Below are positions 5,653 through 14,301 of a stretch of DNA of 21,068 nt, piece after piece. Numbering within the stretch: the stretch's first letter is position 1; each line of letters starts with the position of its first letter. The stretch is taken from positions 1 to 21,068 of IMG/VR virus record IMGVR_UViG_3300021963_000778. One strand, 5' to 3'. Below the pieces are notes generated by a model that made no database searches, had not been told where the DNA came from, and was given only the letters and a program-made list of their open reading frames with translations. A program made the translations under genes and the position numbers. The stretch comes from a virus.

Positions 5653-8007
5653 ATGCCTTGGCCTGTCCATCCAAACGGCCTGCTTGGAGCGCAAGGCGAT
5701 AATGACTCCTACCGAGTTGAACGTAGCCTGCGGTTTAATTCGGCGGATTCTGCGTATTTGAATTGGACTGCGGCAAGCGCAACAAATCAGCAAGTAGTTA
5801 CTCTAAGTTTTTGGGTAAAGAGGAGCGCACTTGGAAGCCGACAGGCATTATTTTCATGGGCAGGAGTCTCAACTGGAAATAATCATTCCGTTGAATTTAC
5901 GGCATCAGATACAATAAATATCTATTCGGTTGGGACTGCGGCATCGCTAAACCTAAATTCAAGCCAAGTATTTAGAGATCCAAGCTCTTGGTATCATATT
6001 ATTTTCTCCGTTGATACAACTCAGGCAACTGCGTCAAACAGATTGCGTCTTTATGTGAATGGAGTGGAGGTAACATCATTCGGAACAGCAACATACCCAT
6101 CTCAAAACGCAAGCCTACAAATAAATTCAGCAAATGCGATAAACATAGGAAGAAGGGTTGATAATACGGGTGCTGGAATTTTCAACGGCTACCTCACCGA
6201 AATTAACTTCATTGACGGCCAAGCCCTAACCCCATCCAGCTTCGGCGAAACCGATGCCATCACAGGCCGCTGGAAGGCTAAGGCGTACAGTGGGACGTAT
6301 GGAACGAATGGGTTTTATCTGAAGTTTGCCGACAACAGCGGAACGACTGCAACAACGCTTGGGAAAGACTCAAGCTCAAACGGCAACAACTGGACTCCGA
6401 ATAACTTCTCCGTCACCGCAGGCGCAGACAACGACAGCCTTGTGGACAGCCCGACGAATTATGGTTCGGATACTGGATTAGGTGGTGAGGTGAGGGGGAA
6501 TTATGCAACGCTGAACTCAATCGCAGGAGGCGCATCCACACTGGTTGACGGGAATCTAAGACCATCCACGGACGGTATTCGTTTATCCACAATCGGAATG
6601 TCGTCAGGCAAGTGGTATGCCGAAATGAATGTGATTGCGGTTGGAACACAATCCGATTTTGGAATACATACTGGAACAGGATTTAATACCTACGTTGGAA
6701 GTACGTCATCTGGATATAGCTATAATAGTGATGGCAAAAAATACAATAACCTTACTGGTTCTGCCTATGGAGCAACCTACACGACCGGAGATGTAATTGG
6801 ATGTGCGTTTGATGCTGATGCTGGAACTATTGTTTTCTATAAAAATGGGGTTTCTCAAGGAACGGCATTTACTGGGCTAACAAGCGCACCATATTTCTTT
6901 GGCATTTACGGAAGGAGTTCGGCAACCGCAAACAATGTCTATATAAACTTCGGCCAACGCCCCTTTGCCTACGCCGCCCCTTCCGGCTTCAAGGCTCTCT
7001 GCACCCAGAACCTACCGCAACCGACAATCCAGAAGCCTAGCAAGTATATGGATGCCTTGGCCTACACCGGCACCGGCGCATCCAATGCCATCTCCAGCCT
7101 TAGCTTCAGCCCGGATCTGGTGTGGATTAAGAATCGTGGGACGACGACAAGCCACGCCATTTACGATACGACCAGAGTAGCGCAGTCACAGCTTTCCAGC
7201 GACACAACCGGGGATCAGGTCACAAGCTCAAGCGGTCTTACTTCATTCGATGCTAACGGTTTTACCATCGGAAATAGCACGCTAGTCAATACCAGCGGGA
7301 CGCAATATGTTGCATGGAGTTGGGATGAATCGGTTCAGGCCGGTATGGATATTGTGAGCTACACCGGCAACGGAGCTAATCGCACAATCTCGCACAATCT
7401 TGGCGTTGCTCCCAAAATGATTATTGTCAAGGCTCGCACCACGGCAGGGGCGGATCAGGGTTGGCCGGTATGGCATACGTCTATTGCCAATACCACATAC
7501 CTGACGTTAAACACAACTTCTGCTACCGCTACGGGTACAGATTACTGGAACTCCACCAGCCCAACATCCAGCGTCTTCTCGGTTGGAGCAAATGCAGCGG
7601 TTAATGCAAATAACGACACATATATCTCTTACCTGTTTTCCGAAATCGAAGGCTACTCCAAGTTCGGAAGCTACACCGGAAACGGATCAGCAGACGGGCC
7701 GTTTGTGTGGTGCGGGTTTAGGCCGAGGTGGTTGATGATTAAGAGGGCAGATACTCCGGCAGTTCTTACTGGATGGGGTATTAGCGATGCCGCAAGAAGC
7801 GATTCAAATGTTGTTTCTCTTGGATTTGCAGCAGATCAAAATCTTGCAGAGTTTTCTGGAAGCTCAACAACTGCATCTCCATACTTGGATTATTTATCAA
7901 ATGGATTTAAGTCAAGAAACACTGGAGGAGGTCAAAACGCATCTGGTGTTACTTACATCTTCGCCGCCTTTGCCGAATCACCTTTCAAATACGCCAGAGC
8001 AAGATAG
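5653..8007 (+). CDS. Large modular adhesin: LamG + SPRY + three DUF7483-like repeats
   Basis: This encodes 784 residues. Residues ~24-192 are a concanavalin A/LamG-type lectin domain (SLRFNSADSAYLNWT, VVTLSFWVKRS, WYHIIFSVDTT, RLRLYVNGVEVTSFG, GYLTEINFIDGQAL). Residues ~300-440 look like a SPRY/B30.2 domain (SSGKWYAEMNV, DVIGCAFDADAGTIVFYKNG, NNVYINFGQRPFAY). From ~470 there are three repeats of about 100 residues starting YTGTGASNAI, YTGNGANRTI and YTGNGSADGP. Each contains a PDLVWIK/PKMIIVK/RWLMIK strand, as in the DUF7483 phage family. The protein probably binds cell-surface glycans or proteins as a receptor-binding adhesin. DNA of the LamG and SPRY domains and of part of the last repeat is A/T-rich, while linkers are G/C-rich, suggesting module exchange. 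Confidence 0.85.
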   Translation: MPWPVHPNGLLGAQGDNDSYRVERSLRFNSADSAYLNWTAASATNQQVVTLSFWVKRSALGSRQALFSWAGVSTGNNHSVEFTASDTINIYSVGTAASLNLNSSQVFRDPSSWYHIIFSVDTTQATASNRLRLYVNGVEVTSFGTATYPSQNASLQINSANAINIGRRVDNTGAGIFNGYLTEINFIDGQALTPSSFGETDAITGRWKAKAYSGTYGTNGFYLKFADNSGTTATTLGKDSSSNGNNWTPNNFSVTAGADNDSLVDSPTNYGSDTGLGGEVRGNYATLNSIAGGASTLVDGNLRPSTDGIRLSTIGMSSGKWYAEMNVIAVGTQSDFGIHTGTGFNTYVGSTSSGYSYNSDGKKYNNLTGSAYGATYTTGDVIGCAFDADAGTIVFYKNGVSQGTAFTGLTSAPYFFGIYGRSSATANNVYINFGQRPFAYAAPSGFKALCTQNLPQPTIQKPSKYMDALAYTGTGASNAISSLSFSPDLVWIKNRGTTTSHAIYDTTRVAQSQLSSDTTGDQVTSSSGLTSFDANGFTIGNSTLVNTSGTQYVAWSWDESVQAGMDIVSYTGNGANRTISHNLGVAPKMIIVKARTTAGADQGWPVWHTSIANTTYLTLNTTSATATGTDYWNSTSPTSSVFSVGANAAVNANNDTYISYLFSEIEGYSKFGSYTGNGSADGPFVWCGFRPRWLMIKRADTPAVLTGWGISDAARSDSNVVSLGFAADQNLAEFSGSSTTASPYLDYLSNGFKSRNTGGGQNASGVTYIFAAFAESPFKYARAR

Positions 8008-8015
8008 GAGACCAT

Positions 8016-8279
8016 ATGTGGATCACATCAACCAATAACATCATCCGCCAACCCCAAGGCATCCGCATTGAAGATGTCAACCATCCGGCCAGCATCTTCT
8101 GGTGCTGGAGCAAGGAACAACTTGCCCAGATCGGGGTCAAGCCCTACCACCCGGCCAGCGTACCCGCTGGCGAAAGGGTCACAGGCGCGTATACTGAGGA
8201 GGTGGATGGCGAGGTGTACGAGCGTTTCAACACCGAGCCTATTCCGCAACCCGAGGAGCCAGTAAATGACCCTGTCTGA
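8016..8279 (+). CDS. Small accessory protein after the adhesin
   Basis: This encodes 87 residues with AGGAG six bases before ATG 8016. The sequence contains FWCWSKEQLAQIGVKPYHP followed by GERVTGAYTEEVDGEVYER and an acidic Pro-rich end (IPQPEEPVNDP). I remember this general pattern ('W-s-x-e-x-L-x-x-I-G-x-x-P-y ... v-d-G-x-v-y') from small proteins placed after tail fibres in phages, where an assembly role is suspected. No enzyme motif is visible. The last 14 bases overlap the next gene. Confidence 0.75.
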   Translation: MWITSTNNIIRQPQGIRIEDVNHPASIFWCWSKEQLAQIGVKPYHPASVPAGERVTGAYTEEVDGEVYERFNTEPIPQPEEPVNDPV

Positions 8280-8964
8280 AATAGCCCAATACGCCGGTGA
8301 GAAGGTCGGCAAGACCGACTCCGAAACGCTGACATTCCTCCAGAAAGCCGCAAGCTTGGCTTACCGCCGGGTCTGGAACTTTGCCCCTTGGCGCGAGACT
8401 GTCACCAGTTCCACCTACTCGGTCGGAACCAACCGCACCATCACCCTTGGAACCAACGTGGAGACCCCGCTCTCCGTATCCTATGACCAATCCGAAGTTG
8501 AACCCATCGACCTTGCCACCATCATCAGCCAAGACGCTGATCTGCTCGAAGACACCCGCACGGGTACTCCGGTGCTGTATCACTTTACTGGCCGCAATAC
8601 GAGCGGAGTTGCACAGCTTGATCTGTATCCGCGATTGGAAACTGCTGGGACGATAAGTCTGCGGGTGGTGGAGAAGCTGAAATGCCTTACCAGGACAAAC
8701 ATTATCGTTGATTTCCCGCCAACCACGCAGGCGTTGGATGACGAGCTTCGCCTACCCCACGTTCACCAGGTTGTGCTTTCGCTTACCCACGCCGATGCCT
8801 TGGAGCGTGAACGGCAATACGCCAAGGCGCAGTCAGTCGTTCAGACCGCCAATGCCGACCTTGCGGCGATGGCCAACTACGAACTGAGCCAGGTGGGCGG
8901 GATCAAGCAGATTACTCCGTCCAGCTTGGGCGACCTCACCACCGAAGAAATTACCGCCTCCTAA
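8266..8964 (+). CDS. Head-tail adaptor / tail tubular-like protein
   Basis: This encodes 232 residues starting at ATG 8266 inside the preceding gene, with GAGGAG upstream. The N-terminal helices (LSEIAQYAGEKVGKTDSET, FLQKAASLAYRRVWNFAPW) are typical of adaptor proteins that sit under the portal. A beta domain (PLSVSYDQSEVEPIDLATI, AQLDLYPRLETAGTISLRVV) follows. Next is a characteristic helical hairpin (LRLPHVHQVVLSLTHADALE, then RQYAKAQSVVQTANADLAAM), the signature of P22 gp4/T7 gp11-like phage adaptors. The protein should join portal and tail. Its stop overlaps the hub gene as TAATG. Confidence 0.7.
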   Translation: MTLSEIAQYAGEKVGKTDSETLTFLQKAASLAYRRVWNFAPWRETVTSSTYSVGTNRTITLGTNVETPLSVSYDQSEVEPIDLATIISQDADLLEDTRTGTPVLYHFTGRNTSGVAQLDLYPRLETAGTISLRVVEKLKCLTRTNIIVDFPPTTQALDDELRLPHVHQVVLSLTHADALERERQYAKAQSVVQTANADLAAMANYELSQVGGIKQITPSSLGDLTTEEITAS

Positions 8965-10883
8965 TGCCATACTACTCGGACAACCTCGACGACCTATTGG
9001 CGTTTGACGGCATCCGCAGTTTTGCGGGCGGTCAGGCCAGCGGTCTGCAATCAGACCTCTTGGCTGAGAACCAAGTTCAGCAGTTGGTCAATATGACCTT
9101 GTCACCAAAGGGCAGCCTTGAAACACGCAAGGGCGTTACAAGCTTTAGCACCACATCGACAAGTCAGAGGGGGTCGATTGGCGGGATGCGGTATTATGAT
9201 ACTTCGCAGTCCGAAAGGCTTGTGACAGTAACCCAAGGCAGACTTTATACAATTGATTCAAATGGGAATGCACAGTTACGTCCAGCAGATGAAATATGGA
9301 ACGACATTACAAGAACTTGGGGTAGCGAAAACCAGCAGTGGGCGGACGGTTTTTCGACAAACTTTGATGTCAAGGTCAGCATGGCGCAGTTCAACGACAA
9401 GATGTATCTGGCCGATGCGGATGGACCACTTTACTATTTTGACGGAAACACAACCGGAGGAACAGGGATTGCGACCAGACAGGGCGGCAAGGTAAGGGCG
9501 ATCACCATCTCAACCGGCGGAACAGGCTATACCAGCGCAACGGCTATCGTGACTGGGCCGGATTGGGGCGGCACGCTTCCAACCCTGATTACGCAAGTGG
9601 CCGGCGGGGCCGTCACCGGAGTAACCGTGGTGGATGGCGGTTCTGGCTATTCCGGCGCACCGACCGTGACAATTATTGGCAACGGCTCCGGTGCTACCGC
9701 AACCTCCACGGTAAGCCCGCCTCCGCTCAATCTCAGGCTTTTAATCAACACCGGCAACCGCCTATTTGGAGTCGGATCAGCCGGGAACCGCAACACGCTT
9801 TACGCTTCTGACATTCTGGATGCCTCAATTTGGGATGCGGCAAACTCGGTCGTCGTAAACGCCGATGACGGAGATGAGATCACCGCCATCGTTCCCTATT
9901 ACGAGAACCGAATCATCGTCTTCAAGAAACGGCGCATATTCCAAGTTACGATTCCTCCAGACATGACCAGCGCGGCGGATTGGGTGATCCAGCTTATCTC
10001 CAATAACACCGGTTGCGTGGCTGAAGGTTCCGCCGTACAGGTCAATTCCGACATTTTCTTCCTTTCCGATGACGGCATCCGCTCGCTGGTCCGGTCTGCG
10101 GCGGACGATTTCACCTCGGTAGGTCTGCCATTGTCAGAGGTCGTCAAGGATGTGATCCAGGAAATCAATGTTGCCAAGATAGGCATAGCTACTGCCCATT
10201 TTTACGACAACCGCTACTTCCTTGCGATACCCACCGCATCGAACGATTTTAACGATACCATCATTGTTTACAACACGGTGCTGGGCGCATTTGAGGGAAC
10301 ATGGACTCCGAATGTCATGCAGTTTGCTTTGACCAATTTCCAAGATCAAGGCTTGCGGTTGATGATGAAATTGACAACGGGGCAGATTACCAAGTATAGC
10401 GGATACAAGACTCCGGCACAGGTCACAACCGCAGATTATCAGGATTTTGGAGTTTACACCACAACCTATGGAACGACCACAACGACATCAACCGGCGTGT
10501 TTAACTACGAGTCTTATGTCCGAACAAAGGACTTTAATTTCGGCGATCCATTTGCGGTAAAATATGGAAGTCATTTTGAGGTTATTTTCGACGATTCATT
10601 TTCGACCGATACGACCATCTCCATCCAGCGGGACATCGACGTTGGAGATATTGACGTTCAGCCCAACCTCAATGTTTCCAGCGCAGCCCTTACACTAGAG
10701 TTTCAATTGCCCGCTCAGTTGCCATCCTCGGTCAAGAAAAGGCTTGCCAGCGATCTTCGGACATATCAGAAATGGCGTTTGTTGAATATCAAGATTGCCA
10801 GTGCGGCCAATAAGCTCGCCATCCGCCAAATCACGGCTGCGGCCAATCCTGACACCATTGAGGTGCAGAAGAACATCTCGTGA
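8964..10883 (+). CDS. Tail hub / stabilization protein (P22 gp10- or T7 gp12-like)
   Basis: This encodes 639 residues. Beta-propeller-like blades are seen along the protein (ERLVTVTQGRLYTIDSNG, KMYLADADGPLYYFDG, NRLFGVGSAGNRNTLYAS, RIIVFKKRRIFQVTI, DIFFLSDDGIRSLVR, NRYFLAIPTASNDFNDTI). This is the plan of the stabilization proteins of podovirus tails, which form the hub or nozzle. Near the start is LVNMTLSPKGSLETRKGV, a usual opening for the family. Residues ~173-252 form an insert with two GGxGYxxxxxV-type beta repeats. The gene lies directly after the adaptor, as expected for a tail assembly operon. Its last bases GTGA overlap the next start. Confidence 0.75.
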   Translation: MPYYSDNLDDLLAFDGIRSFAGGQASGLQSDLLAENQVQQLVNMTLSPKGSLETRKGVTSFSTTSTSQRGSIGGMRYYDTSQSERLVTVTQGRLYTIDSNGNAQLRPADEIWNDITRTWGSENQQWADGFSTNFDVKVSMAQFNDKMYLADADGPLYYFDGNTTGGTGIATRQGGKVRAITISTGGTGYTSATAIVTGPDWGGTLPTLITQVAGGAVTGVTVVDGGSGYSGAPTVTIIGNGSGATATSTVSPPPLNLRLLINTGNRLFGVGSAGNRNTLYASDILDASIWDAANSVVVNADDGDEITAIVPYYENRIIVFKKRRIFQVTIPPDMTSAADWVIQLISNNTGCVAEGSAVQVNSDIFFLSDDGIRSLVRSAADDFTSVGLPLSEVVKDVIQEINVAKIGIATAHFYDNRYFLAIPTASNDFNDTIIVYNTVLGAFEGTWTPNVMQFALTNFQDQGLRLMMKLTTGQITKYSGYKTPAQVTTADYQDFGVYTTTYGTTTTTSTGVFNYESYVRTKDFNFGDPFAVKYGSHFEVIFDDSFSTDTTISIQRDIDVGDIDVQPNLNVSSAALTLEFQLPAQLPSSVKKRLASDLRTYQKWRLLNIKIASAANKLAIRQITAAANPDTIEVQKNIS

Positions 10884-11269
10884 CGGCTGTGGAGTTTATC
10901 GAGGCTTCCGGCGTACCGGAGTCAACTTGGCCAACCTTTAGGGAATGGTTTAACTGGCACTCTGAGCGTGGCCTGGTTGGGGTAGCCAAGTATGGGGATG
11001 AGGTTGCCGGGGTAGCCATTGCCAGGTGCATTAAGGGAATGGAAGCCCCTGAGCCTTATGAACATGACGAAGCTGGAGAGAGTGTGTTCGTGGACTTGAC
11101 CGTGACCTCGATTGATGGTAAAAGTAACGCCTTGAGTCGCAAGGCTCTAAAGTGCCTGCTGAGTATCCTTTGGGATAGATTCGGTCCGCGCAGGAGGATC
11201 ACCTTCAAGCGTAACGGCACATATAAGGAGTACGACTACTACAATTTTATGCGAAAGGCACTAAACTAA
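10880..11269 (+). CDS. Small GNAT-like protein in the tail operon
   Basis: This encodes 129 residues from GTG 10880, overlapping the previous stop. The order of elements fits a short acetyltransferase-like fold: GLVGVAKYGDEVAGVAIARC (two strands), SVFVDLTVTS (central strand), KALKCLLSILWDRFGPRRR (helix), and ITFKRNGTYKEYDYYNFMRK at the end. A clear acetyl-CoA-binding R/QxxGxG/A loop is not visible, so activity is doubtful. T7-type phages carry a similarly sized, GNAT-like protein (gp13) in the corresponding place. It may be a structural or assembly factor. The assignment is tentative. Confidence 0.7.
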   Translation: MTAVEFIEASGVPESTWPTFREWFNWHSERGLVGVAKYGDEVAGVAIARCIKGMEAPEPYEHDEAGESVFVDLTVTSIDGKSNALSRKALKCLLSILWDRFGPRRRITFKRNGTYKEYDYYNFMRKALN

Positions 11270-11730
11270 TGGGCGGCGGACCATCCATCCCGGCACCCCC
11301 TCCTCCTCCCGACCCCCTAAAGGCGGCGCAGGCCAACGATCTTTTCTATCGCTCATCCTTGGAAACCTACATCCAGAAGCAACCCGATGTGGCTGCGCTT
11401 GAGCAGAGGCTTCGCGAGAAGTATATGCCACGCCAGCGCGAACTGGAACGCCAGATGTCAGCCATCGACCTTCAGCGTTCCGCCCAAGCACAGCTTCAGG
11501 TTGAGCGCGAACTAGGTCCGCAGCGTTCCCTAGAGGCTATGCGCCGCCAGTTTGAGATGTCCCCGGAAGCCTTTGCCACACAGCGTGCGCTTGGACAGCA
11601 AGCCGCCACTCAGTTTGCCCGTATTTACGGATCTTCACCGATGGGCGCGGTTCCCGCTGAAGTCCAGCAATCAGCAGGCGTTCAGCCGGTGGATTATCTG
11701 ACGGGATTACCAAGAACAGGGATTGTTTAA
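11269..11730 (+). CDS. Putative internal virion/ejection protein (small)
   Basis: This encodes 153 residues starting at the TAATG overlap. It opens with MGGGPSIPAPPPPPDP, a Gly/Pro-rich leader frequently found in phage internal or tail-core proteins. A long charged helix follows (LEQRLREKYMPRQRELERQ, then MSAIDLQRSAQAQLQVEREL). The C-terminal part is Gln/Ala-rich (RALGQQAATQFARIYGSSP). The position before two further helical proteins and the 1184-residue protein supports a role in the internal core. No enzymatic motif is seen. Confidence 0.75.
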   Translation: MGGGPSIPAPPPPPDPLKAAQANDLFYRSSLETYIQKQPDVAALEQRLREKYMPRQRELERQMSAIDLQRSAQAQLQVERELGPQRSLEAMRRQFEMSPEAFATQRALGQQAATQFARIYGSSPMGAVPAEVQQSAGVQPVDYLTGLPRTGIV

Positions 11731-11731
11731 T

Positions 11732-13603
11732 ATGGCAGCAAAAACCAAGCCGCTTCCAGCCGATGTCGTAACCAGACAACAGCAATATGCTGATCTTGGC
11801 CTTGCCAATGCCACCAGCTACACGACCGCAAATGCGCTTGATGCGGCTCTTGTAAAGGAAGTTTACAAACTTGATCCTGCAAAATACACCGGCAAGAAGG
11901 GTGTTGTTAATGTTGCCGGAGCAAAGGCTGAATACGACTTCCAGCAGCCCAAGCTTTCCAAGCCAGCAACCGACCCAACCAGCTTTACGCAGGCCGTAAA
12001 CAATTACGCCAATGCAATCAGGACGTTGCAGACGATTGGTGCCGACAATGTAAACAAGACCGATCTTGCCACGCTCAATTCTGCCGCTAGGTCGGTGCGT
12101 GATTTTGATTCCAAGGATCTGAGCGAAAACGCCAAGCTTATCATTTCCAATGTCGGAGACGCCGTTGATGCCATCAATTCCATCAACAACCAAAGACAGG
12201 CTATTGAAAGAAAGCAGAACCTTATACGCGGATTGGATGAGAATGGTGCCCCATTGCCAAAGGGCCAAAAGGTTGATGCCAAGGCCGAAAGGGCAAAGCT
12301 AACCGTTCTTCAGGACGAATATCAACGCATTGTCAACACGGCAAACCAGACCGCTCCAAAGCTTGAGGAATCGCTTGCCCGTTTTGGGCTTTCCGACATT
12401 TCCAGAGGAATTGGCGCACCTGTTGCTGGAGCGGCCAAGGTTGACACTGGACTTGCCGCGTTACGCGGAGAGCAGGTGTTTGGAACGGGCGCACTTCAGG
12501 GCCGTCTCAATATAAACGTCACCGACGATCAGATTCTTGGTGACATCAATACCGCCCGCCGCAACGAGTACAAAAGTCTTTACGACATCGGAACTGCCGC
12601 CGTCACCGACCTGCAAAGCCAGCTTTCCACGGCAAACGCATTCTTGGCGGATCTTCCCGCTGGTGATCGCCGCAGGGTTGAGGCACAGAAGACAGTTGAT
12701 AATCTAAACAAGCAGTTGTCCGAGGCACAGGCCGACACGCTGGAAGCGCGGAATCTTTACGAGAACTACCAGCCCGTCAGCGGCACGCAGGCCCAGACCG
12801 CCATCTCCTCATTCCGCGAATCTCTTCGCCTGCCGGAAGAGCGCACGCTTCAGCAGATCGAAACCATCGACCCAGAAATGGGTCGCACGGTGCGTGCGCT
12901 ATCAAGCCAGTATGGCCAGATGGCGGCCCAGCCTATCGGGCCAACCACCACTCCGCAGACCGAAGAACTTCGTCAGACCATCGAGCAGGAGGCATTAAAC
13001 CAGCTTCGCCTTGGCTCGACCATTGGGGCCGAGGAACGGCGTGGGTACGAGCAGGCCATCCGTGCCGCGCAGACCGCCCGTGGTAACATTGCTGGCCTTG
13101 GCCCGGCGGTGCAAGAAGCGGCTTCAATCGGTGCCGCCGGGGAACAACGCAAGCTTGCGCGTTACGGGGCGGCGACTCAATTCCTTGGATCAGGCGAAAC
13201 CACCGGAGCGGCCCTGGCGCGGGATCTTGGATTTAGAAACGCGCTGGAGCAATCGCGCTTGGGTGCAGCCGCAGGATTTGTGGCTGGCGGTCCGAGTATG
13301 TACAACCTGGCCTCCCAAAGGCTTGGCCAGCAACAGGCGGCACTTGGCCAGTATCTTGCCGCAGCCCAGCCACAGCAAACCACCGGCTTCCAAGCCACGC
13401 CATCGCAGTTCAATCCGTATTCCTACGTCAACCCTAATGCAGGGTTCATCGGGGCGCAGAATGCGGCGCAGATTTACAATACGCTTGCGGATTACCAGTC
13501 CTCAACTTATGGAGCGCAAATTGGAGCAATTTCTAGGCAGCCAAGCGGTGCTGAACAATTTGGTCAAATTGCAACTGGACTCAGCAATTTAATCAAGATA
13601 TAA
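11732..13603 (+). CDS. Large coiled-coil internal virion protein
   Basis: This encodes 623 residues from ATG 11732, two bases after the preceding stop; the TTG at 11723 is less likely. The protein is largely helical and Ala/Gln/Glu-rich with long coiled-coil stretches (for example VTDLQSQLSTANAFLADLPA and AQKTVDNLNKQLSEAQADTL). Its C-terminal ~60 residues hold NPYSYVNPNAGFIGAQNAAQ and YGAQIGAISRQPSGAEQFGQ. I recognise this ending from internal or core proteins of podovirus-like marine and environmental phages. It probably assembles inside the capsid around the portal and leaves with the DNA. The next gene follows after eight bases with AAGGAG. Confidence 0.75.
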   Translation: MAAKTKPLPADVVTRQQQYADLGLANATSYTTANALDAALVKEVYKLDPAKYTGKKGVVNVAGAKAEYDFQQPKLSKPATDPTSFTQAVNNYANAIRTLQTIGADNVNKTDLATLNSAARSVRDFDSKDLSENAKLIISNVGDAVDAINSINNQRQAIERKQNLIRGLDENGAPLPKGQKVDAKAERAKLTVLQDEYQRIVNTANQTAPKLEESLARFGLSDISRGIGAPVAGAAKVDTGLAALRGEQVFGTGALQGRLNINVTDDQILGDINTARRNEYKSLYDIGTAAVTDLQSQLSTANAFLADLPAGDRRRVEAQKTVDNLNKQLSEAQADTLEARNLYENYQPVSGTQAQTAISSFRESLRLPEERTLQQIETIDPEMGRTVRALSSQYGQMAAQPIGPTTTPQTEELRQTIEQEALNQLRLGSTIGAEERRGYEQAIRAAQTARGNIAGLGPAVQEAASIGAAGEQRKLARYGAATQFLGSGETTGAALARDLGFRNALEQSRLGAAAGFVAGGPSMYNLASQRLGQQQAALGQYLAAAQPQQTTGFQATPSQFNPYSYVNPNAGFIGAQNAAQIYNTLADYQSSTYGAQIGAISRQPSGAEQFGQIATGLSNLIKI

Positions 13604-13611
13604 GGAGATTT

Positions 13612-14298
13612 ATGGCAGTATTTGATTTACCAGCAATGATGGAGATGTTCAGACAAGATGAACTCCAGAAACAGGCGTTGGCAGAGGCTCAAAGAAAACA
13701 GGCCATGGAAGAACAACCCGATGTTGATTTTACATTTGAAAAAGGCGGTCTCAAGGTTAAGGGCAAACTGAAGGATCTTCCTCGACTAAGCCAAGACCCT
13801 GCGCTATCCCCATATCTTCAGGGAATTGGCAACACTCTTACAAACGAGCAGGCTTTGGATAACGAGGAAATTCAGGTTCAGCGCGAAGAACTTAATGATC
13901 GTCTTCGCAAAATTGCCTCAGACAAAATGAAGCAGGAGCTTGAGATCGCCAAGGGCGATACCCGCGCCTTCCGCGCCGAGCTTGGGCTTGGTGCCTTGGG
14001 CTTGAGAAAAAGATCCGACATTATGAAGGAACTTGAGGCCGAGCGCGGAGTGGTTCAAGGAAAGCTTGCAGAGCTATCTTTCGACCGTCAGGCTGGACAA
14101 ATGGCGCAACCCGCAATGGAAGAGGTTGAGGCTGGCGCACCTATCGCCCCCGCCACGCAGCCGGTTCAGCCAGCGCAGGCTGTTGCAGAAACCGTGCCTT
14201 CCTTTAATTCCGCAGCCGAAGCGCGTGCGGCTGGCGTAAAGCCTGGTCAGACGGTAATCATCAAGGGTCAAAGAGGTACGCTTCAGCCGAAGCGATAA
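13612..14298 (+). CDS. Putative internal virion protein with C-terminal small beta domain
   Basis: This encodes 228 residues with AAGGAG upstream of ATG 13612. The first two thirds are helical and charged (MMEMFRQDELQKQALAEAQR, EEIQVQREELNDRLRKIAS). Then comes a Pro/Ala/Gln-rich linker (APIAPATQPVQPAQAVAE). The last ~35 residues (FNSAAEARAAGVKPGQTVII, KGQRGTLQP) match a small domain often found at the end of phage internal proteins ('f-s-s-a-e-A-x-a-a-G-x-k-x-G-d-x-V-x-v-x-G'). The domain probably binds a partner or DNA. It lies between two larger internal proteins, and I infer it is co-packaged. Confidence 0.75.
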   Translation: MAVFDLPAMMEMFRQDELQKQALAEAQRKQAMEEQPDVDFTFEKGGLKVKGKLKDLPRLSQDPALSPYLQGIGNTLTNEQALDNEEIQVQREELNDRLRKIASDKMKQELEIAKGDTRAFRAELGLGALGLRKRSDIMKELEAERGVVQGKLAELSFDRQAGQMAQPAMEEVEAGAPIAPATQPVQPAQAVAETVPSFNSAAEARAAGVKPGQTVIIKGQRGTLQPKR

Positions 14299-14301
14299 GT
14301 C

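Noticed and set aside
11723-11731. TTG start for the large coiled-coil protein
   Set aside because: ATG 11732 comes right after the preceding stop; TTG would only add three residues across that stop.
11537-12268. 243-codon minus-strand open frame
   Set aside because: It is antisense to two well-supported + strand genes and shows no recognisable protein features.
13011-13592. 193-codon + strand open frame in another frame
   Set aside because: It is fully inside the internal virion protein gene and has Arg/Pro/Ser-rich out-of-frame composition.
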